A stretch of 64,000 nucleotides of DNA from Mesorhizobium sp. GbtcB19 (GTDB lineage: Bacteria > Pseudomonadota > Alphaproteobacteria > Rhizobiales > Rhizobiaceae): contig NZ_JAGXJY010000002.1 in NCBI RefSeq assembly GCF_019091085.1, forward strand, positions 504,807-568,806. Direction: 5' to 3'. A model generated the notes under the pieces. The model did not search any database. It saw only the letters and a program-made list of their open reading frames with translations, and had not been told where the DNA came from. Every line of letters begins with the position of its first letter. Within the stretch, counting starts at the first letter, position 1. Positions 59,937-64,000 of this stretch are shown here, piece by piece. Both the position numbers and the translations under genes were made by a program.

Positions 59937-62900
59937 ATGACCACCACCATCGACATCAATGGCACGCTGACCCTCGACCAGACGTCGGGGCTTCAGGACG
60001 ACGATACCGCGATCAGCAACGATCTCACCGGACTTTCGACGCCCTTCAAGACTTTCCTCAATGGGCTGACCGGCTCGCTACAACTGACGGCCGGTCAGCT
60101 CAGCTTTGCCGATGATGTCGAGGCCGCTGTGAGCGGCGCCGGCTTCGTCACCGTCAATGCTGGCGGTGCGACGATCAGCAAGCTGTTCTTCTCCGACGGC
60201 AGCGGCGCCGCGTTCGACGGCGACCAGGTCATCTACAACGGCAACCCACTGCAGACGGTCGACGGCCACAACATCTATTTCCATTCCTATGAAAACGGCA
60301 CCATCGTGCTGGCCACCACCAGCGCCACCGAAGGCGCCGGCGAGGTCGTTGCCGCGTTCTATCTGAACGCCGCGGGCGACAATCTGAGCGCCAGCATCGA
60401 GATGGTGACGTTCGAGCCTATCGCGCATCCCGACACCACCAATCCCGACGACAGTATCGACTGGACGAACCTTCTCAATGTCTCGGCATCCGGTTCGACC
60501 TCCTTCAATTTCGACGGCCTCGCCTCGGGCAACAACCTCTTCGTGGCCGTAGGCTCGACGAGCGCGGGATTGGTCGTGAGCGGCATACATCCGGTCATCC
60601 ACGCCGACGGAACGCTCGACAATTCAGGCGACAACATCAAGACCAGCCAGGGCGGCATCGGCGCCACCATCGGCGTCAACAACCAGATGTTCGACCCGGG
60701 CGAGACGGCGGTGTTCAGCTTCGTCAAAGGCCAGGCGCCGGGTACATATGGCGACCTGGACAACATGAGCTACAACGACTTCATCGACGTCAAGGACGCC
60801 ACGCTCTTCATCTCCCAGACGGAAGGAAGTCCCGGCACCAACTTCACCGTGAAGATCGGTGCGTTCAGCGCCGGCGGCGCGTCGACCGACGCTGAATCCG
60901 GCCGCAGCTATCTCGACAACAATCTGGGCAGCGGCGCCAATCTGGGCAACGACGCCGGACAAAGCGCGCTCACCGACGATACGGCGGTGGCCATCGTTCG
61001 CGTCGTCATCAAGGACGGCAACGGCGTGGTCGTCACCGACACGACGGGGACGAACAGTTTCGTCACCTTCAACGCGGATGGCACCATAACCGCGCAGCAC
61101 CTCAATGATGCCTATACGGTGCAGTGGTTCACCGACAACACCAACACGCAGGCTGTCGAGACCTTCAACCGGTTCCAGGCGACTGCGGTGGTCGGCAAGT
61201 TCGACGTCGGCCGGGTCGACCTGTCGCAAGGTGTGACCGTCACCGAATCGGTCGGCGACAAGCTCCACACCGACGACGACGGCCCGAGCATCACGACGAC
61301 CGGCACCGAGCCGACGTTGACTGTCGACGAGACGGTTCTCGGGACCAATGACACCAAGAGCTTTGCCGCCAATTTCAGCCCGGTCTACGGCACTGACGGC
61401 GCCGGCACGGTCACCTATGCGCTGAGCTTCAATGCCGGCGCAACCGGCCTTGTCGACACCGCGACCAATCAGGCGGTCGTGCTGTCGCTGACTGCCGGCG
61501 GCGTCATCGAGGGCCGTACCGCAATTAGCGGCGACCTCGTCTTCACGGTCTCCGTCGACGCCAGCGGCAATGTCACCCTCGATCAGATCCGGGCGGTGGT
61601 CCATCCGACCAGCGACCCGGACGAGTCCAAGACGCTTGCCGCCGACAACCTCATCCAGCTCACCGCGACCGCCACCGACAAGGACGGCGACCATCAGTCG
61701 GCAACCCTCGACATCGGCCAGAACCTCAACTTCAAGGATGACGGCCCGAGCATCACGACGACCGGCACCGAGCCGACGTTGACCGTCGACGAGACGGTTC
61801 TCGGGACCAATGACACCAAGAGCTTTGCCGCCAATTTCAGCCCGGTCTACGGCACTGACGGCGCCGGAACGGTCACCTATGCGCTGAGCTTCAATGCCGG
61901 CTCGACCGGCCTGGTCGACACCGCGACCAATCAGGCGGTCGTGCTGTCGCTGACTGCCGGCGGCGTCGTCGAAGGCCGCACCGCCGTTAGCGGCGACCTC
62001 GTCTTCACGGTCTCCGTCGATGCCAGCGGCAACGTCACCCTCGATCAGATCCGGGCGGTGGTCCACCCGACCAGCGACCCGGACGAGTCCAAGACGCTTG
62101 CCGCCGACAATCTGGTCCAGCTCACCGCGACCGTCACCGACAAGGACGGCGACCACCAGTCGGCAACCCTCGACATCGGCCAGAACCTCAACTTCAAGGA
62201 TGACGGCCCGAGCATCACAACGACCGGCACCGAGCCGACGCTGACCGTCGACGAGACGGTTCTTGGAACCAATGACACCAAGAGCTTTGCCGCCAATTTC
62301 AGCCCGGTCTACGGCACTGACGGCGCCGGAACGGTCACCTATGCGCTGAGCTTCAATGCCGGCTCGACCGGCCTTGTCGACACCGCGACCAATCAGGCGG
62401 TCGTGCTGTCGCTGACTGCCGGCGGCGTCGTCGAAGGCCGCACCGCCGTTAGCGGCGACCTCGTCTTCACGGTCTCCGTCGATGCCAGCGGCAACGTCAC
62501 CCTCGATCAGTTCCGGGCGGTGGTCCACCCGACCAGCGACCCGGACGAAACCAAGACGCTTGCCGCCGACAATCTGGTCCAGCTCACCGCGACCGTCACC
62601 GACAAGGACGGCGACCACCAGTCGGCAACCCTCGACATCGGCCAGAACCTCAACTTCAAGGATGACGGCCCGAGCATCACAACGACCGGCACCGAGCCGA
62701 CGCTGACTGTCGACGAGACGGTTCTCGGGACCGACGACACCAAGAGCTTTGCCGCCAACTTCAGCCCGATCTACGGCACTGACGGCGCCGGCACGGTCAC
62801 CTATGCGCTCAGCTTCAATGCCGGCGCAACCGGCCTGGTCGACACCGCGACCAATCAGGCGGTCGTGCTGTCGCTCACAGCCGGCGGCGTCGTCGAAGGC

Positions 62901-64000
62901 CGTACCGCAATTAGCGGCGACCTCGTCTTCACGGTCTCCGTCGATGGCTCCGGCAACGTCACGCTCGATCAGATCCGGGCCGTGGTCCACCCGACCAGCG
63001 ACCCGGACGAGTCCAAGACGCTTGCCGCCGACAATCTCATCCAGCTCACCGCGACCGTTACCGACAAGGACGGCGATCACCAATCGGCAACTCTCGACAT
63101 CGGCCAGAACCTCAACTTCAAGGACGACGGCCCGAGCATCACGACAACCGGCACCGAGCCGACGTTGACCGTCGACGAGACGGTTCTCGGAACTGACGAC
63201 ACCAAGAGCTTTGCCGCCAACTTCAGCCCGGTCTACGGCGCTGACGGCGCCGGCACGGTCACTTATGCGCTCAGCTTCAATGCCGGCGCGACCGGCCTGG
63301 TCGACACCGCGACCAATCAGGCGGTCGTGCTGTCGCTGACTGCCGGCGGCGTCGTCGAAGGCCGCACCGCCGTTAGCGGCGACCTCGTCTTCACGGTCTC
63401 CGTCGATGCCAGCGGCAACGTCACCCTCGATCAGATCCGGGCGGTGGTCCACCCGACCAGCGACCCGGACGAGTCCAAGACGCTTGCCGCCGACAATCTG
63501 GTCCAGCTCACCGCGACCGTCACCGACAAGGACGGCGATCACCAGTCGGCAACCCTCGACATCGGCCAGAACCTCAACTTCAAGGATGACGGCCCGAGCA
63601 TCACAACGACCGGCACCGAGCCGACGCTGACCGTCGACGAGACGGTTCTTGGAACCAATGACACCAAGAGCTTTGCCGCCAACTTCAGCCCGGTCTACGG
63701 CGCTGACGGCGCCGGCACGGTCACCTATGCGCTGAGCTTCAATGCCGGCGCTACCGGCCTTGTCGATACCGCGACCAATCAGGCGGTCGTGCTGTCGCTC
63801 ACTGCCGGCGGCGTCGTCGAGGGCCGCACCGCCGTTAGCGGCGACCTCGTCTTCACGGTCTCGGTCGATGCCAGCGGCAATGTCACCCTCGATCAGATCC
63901 GGGCGGTGGTCCACCCGACCAGCGACCCGGACGAGTCCAAGACGCTTGCCGCCGACAATCTGGTCCAGCTCACCGCGACCGTCACCGACAAGGACGGCGA
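59937..64000 (+). CDS. Large secreted repeat protein with DUF5801-like repeats (5' part, truncated by window)
   Basis: At least 1354 codons are visible with no stop before the window end. The ATG at 59937 follows GGAGG. The first 448 residues are non-repetitive (MTTTIDINGTLTLDQTSGLQ...), with no N-terminal Sec signal, as expected for a type I-secreted protein with a C-terminal signal beyond the window. From about residue 449 come tandem repeats of 154 residues, each running from DDGPSITTTGTEPTLTVDE through SFAANFSPVYG, SVDASGNVTLDQIRAVVHP to LTATVTDKDGDHQ. These match what I know as DUF5801 repeats in RTX-type adhesins. It could be a biofilm adhesin or RTX toxin; the missing C-terminus would decide. 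Confidence 0.85.
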   Translation, partial: MTTTIDINGTLTLDQTSGLQDDDTAISNDLTGLSTPFKTFLNGLTGSLQLTAGQLSFADDVEAAVSGAGFVTVNAGGATISKLFFSDGSGAAFDGDQVIYNGNPLQTVDGHNIYFHSYENGTIVLATTSATEGAGEVVAAFYLNAAGDNLSASIEMVTFEPIAHPDTTNPDDSIDWTNLLNVSASGSTSFNFDGLASGNNLFVAVGSTSAGLVVSGIHPVIHADGTLDNSGDNIKTSQGGIGATIGVNNQMFDPGETAVFSFVKGQAPGTYGDLDNMSYNDFIDVKDATLFISQTEGSPGTNFTVKIGAFSAGGASTDAESGRSYLDNNLGSGANLGNDAGQSALTDDTAVAIVRVVIKDGNGVVVTDTTGTNSFVTFNADGTITAQHLNDAYTVQWFTDNTNTQAVETFNRFQATAVVGKFDVGRVDLSQGVTVTESVGDKLHTDDDGPSITTTGTEPTLTVDETVLGTNDTKSFAANFSPVYGTDGAGTVTYALSFNAGATGLVDTATNQAVVLSLTAGGVIEGRTAISGDLVFTVSVDASGNVTLDQIRAVVHPTSDPDESKTLAADNLIQLTATATDKDGDHQSATLDIGQNLNFKDDGPSITTTGTEPTLTVDETVLGTNDTKSFAANFSPVYGTDGAGTVTYALSFNAGSTGLVDTATNQAVVLSLTAGGVVEGRTAVSGDLVFTVSVDASGNVTLDQIRAVVHPTSDPDESKTLAADNLVQLTATVTDKDGDHQSATLDIGQNLNFKDDGPSITTTGTEPTLTVDETVLGTNDTKSFAANFSPVYGTDGAGTVTYALSFNAGSTGLVDTATNQAVVLSLTAGGVVEGRTAVSGDLVFTVSVDASGNVTLDQFRAVVHPTSDPDETKTLAADNLVQLTATVTDKDGDHQSATLDIGQNLNFKDDGPSITTTGTEPTLTVDETVLGTDDTKSFAANFSPIYGTDGAGTVTYALSFNAGATGLVDTATNQAVVLSLTAGGVVEGRTAISGDLVFTVSVDGSGNVTLDQIRAVVHPTSDPDESKTLAADNLIQLTATVTDKDGDHQSATLDIGQNLNFKDDGPSITTTGTEPTLTVDETVLGTDDTKSFAANFSPVYGADGAGTVTYALSFNAGATGLVDTATNQAVVLSLTAGGVVEGRTAVSGDLVFTVSVDASGNVTLDQIRAVVHPTSDPDESKTLAADNLVQLTATVTDKDGDHQSATLDIGQNLNFKDDGPSITTTGTEPTLTVDETVLGTNDTKSFAANFSPVYGADGAGTVTYALSFNAGATGLVDTATNQAVVLSLTAGGVVEGRTAVSGDLVFTVSVDASGNVTLDQIRAVVHPTSDPDESKTLAADNLVQLTATVTDKDG
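61281..64000 (+). repeat. Tandem 462-bp coding repeats (five full copies plus one partial)
   Basis: The marker GGCCCGAGCATCAC recurs at 61281, 61743, 62205, 62667, 63129 and 63591, exactly 462 bp apart each time. Each unit is 154 codons. Copies are nearly identical over long stretches, with scattered mostly third-base changes and a few coding variants (for example ISGDL against VSGDL, and GTND against GTDD). The sixth copy runs into the window edge. Confidence 0.95.

Noticed and set aside
60624..63914. A 1096-codon open frame on the minus strand, opposite the repeat protein
   Set aside because: It mirrors the 462-bp repeats and arises from the strong G+C codon bias of the true plus-strand gene, which has a good ribosome site and a recognised repeat family. 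The antisense translation matches no family.
61281..64000. Possible CRISPR array, because of exact periodicity
   Set aside because: The period is 462 bp and the units are coding. There are no short repeats with unique spacers.

Overview
This GC-rich window is chromosomal DNA from an alphaproteobacterium of the Rhizobiales, most likely Mesorhizobium or a close relative. The evidence is the gene set: phosphatidylcholine synthase, IalB-type protein, BacA/SbmA-type ABC protein, YejA-like binding protein, a PdhS/PleC-like histidine kinase and CobT. Palindromic intergenic repeats of the kind common in rhizobia support this. I see no phage, insertion sequence, integrase, rRNA or CRISPR array. Most genes are ordinary chromosomal functions in short operons.

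Layout. 1-6.3 kb: a truncated nucleoside/sugar ABC ATPase, quinone oxidoreductase, a tightly packed DUF2182-DUF1326-Pcs operon, and a divergent UbiH-type monooxygenase. 6.4-19.1 kb: hspQ, IalB-like protein, peptide-binding protein, DsbA-type oxidoreductase, two small secreted proteins, BacA-like ABC protein, MgtE, glutathione reductase, rpiA/DUF2059 and gph. A tRNA-Val(CAC) with a clear sigma70 promoter lies at 19.2 kb. 19.6-32.5 kb: the unusual locus described below. 32.8-44.8 kb: small envelope proteins, an L,D-transpeptidase, PlsY, a divergent MarR/hydrolase pair with paired palindromic operators, moaA, and mobA-mobB. 45-49.6 kb: a HisJ-HisQ-HisM amino-acid uptake operon without its ATPase, a 3-hydroxyisobutyrate dehydrogenase-type enzyme, an AlkD-like protein and an acetyltransferase. 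49.7-59.4 kb: an unrecognised 449-residue protein, DUF3299, Lrp, a uracil-DNA-glycosylase-like protein, GST, an anchored nuclease, a histidine kinase, cobT, DUF1289, an aspartic protease and dusA. 59.9-64 kb: the 5' part of a large repeat protein with near-identical 462-bp tandem repeats, cut by the window edge.

The best candidate for an undescribed system is 19.6-32.5 kb. It holds (i) a class III nucleotidyl cyclase with TolB-like and TPR regions; (ii) a CRP-like regulator that keeps the cyclic-nucleotide arginine and a CRP-like recognition helix; (iii) a 1435-residue protein joining a cytochrome P450, two membrane helices and a DyP-type peroxidase; (iv) a 1225-residue protein joining a subtilisin-like and a thermolysin-like protease; and (v) a metallo-beta-lactamase-fold protein whose start overlaps the protease stop. 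Two exact TGTGA-N6-TCACA boxes sit in the two promoter regions, one before the P450-DyP gene and one between the protease operon and the regulator. The simplest reading is a self-contained cAMP-CRP circuit that switches on a membrane-anchored heme oxidase and a proteolytic operon. The circuit is inferred from sequence only; substrates and purpose are unknown.
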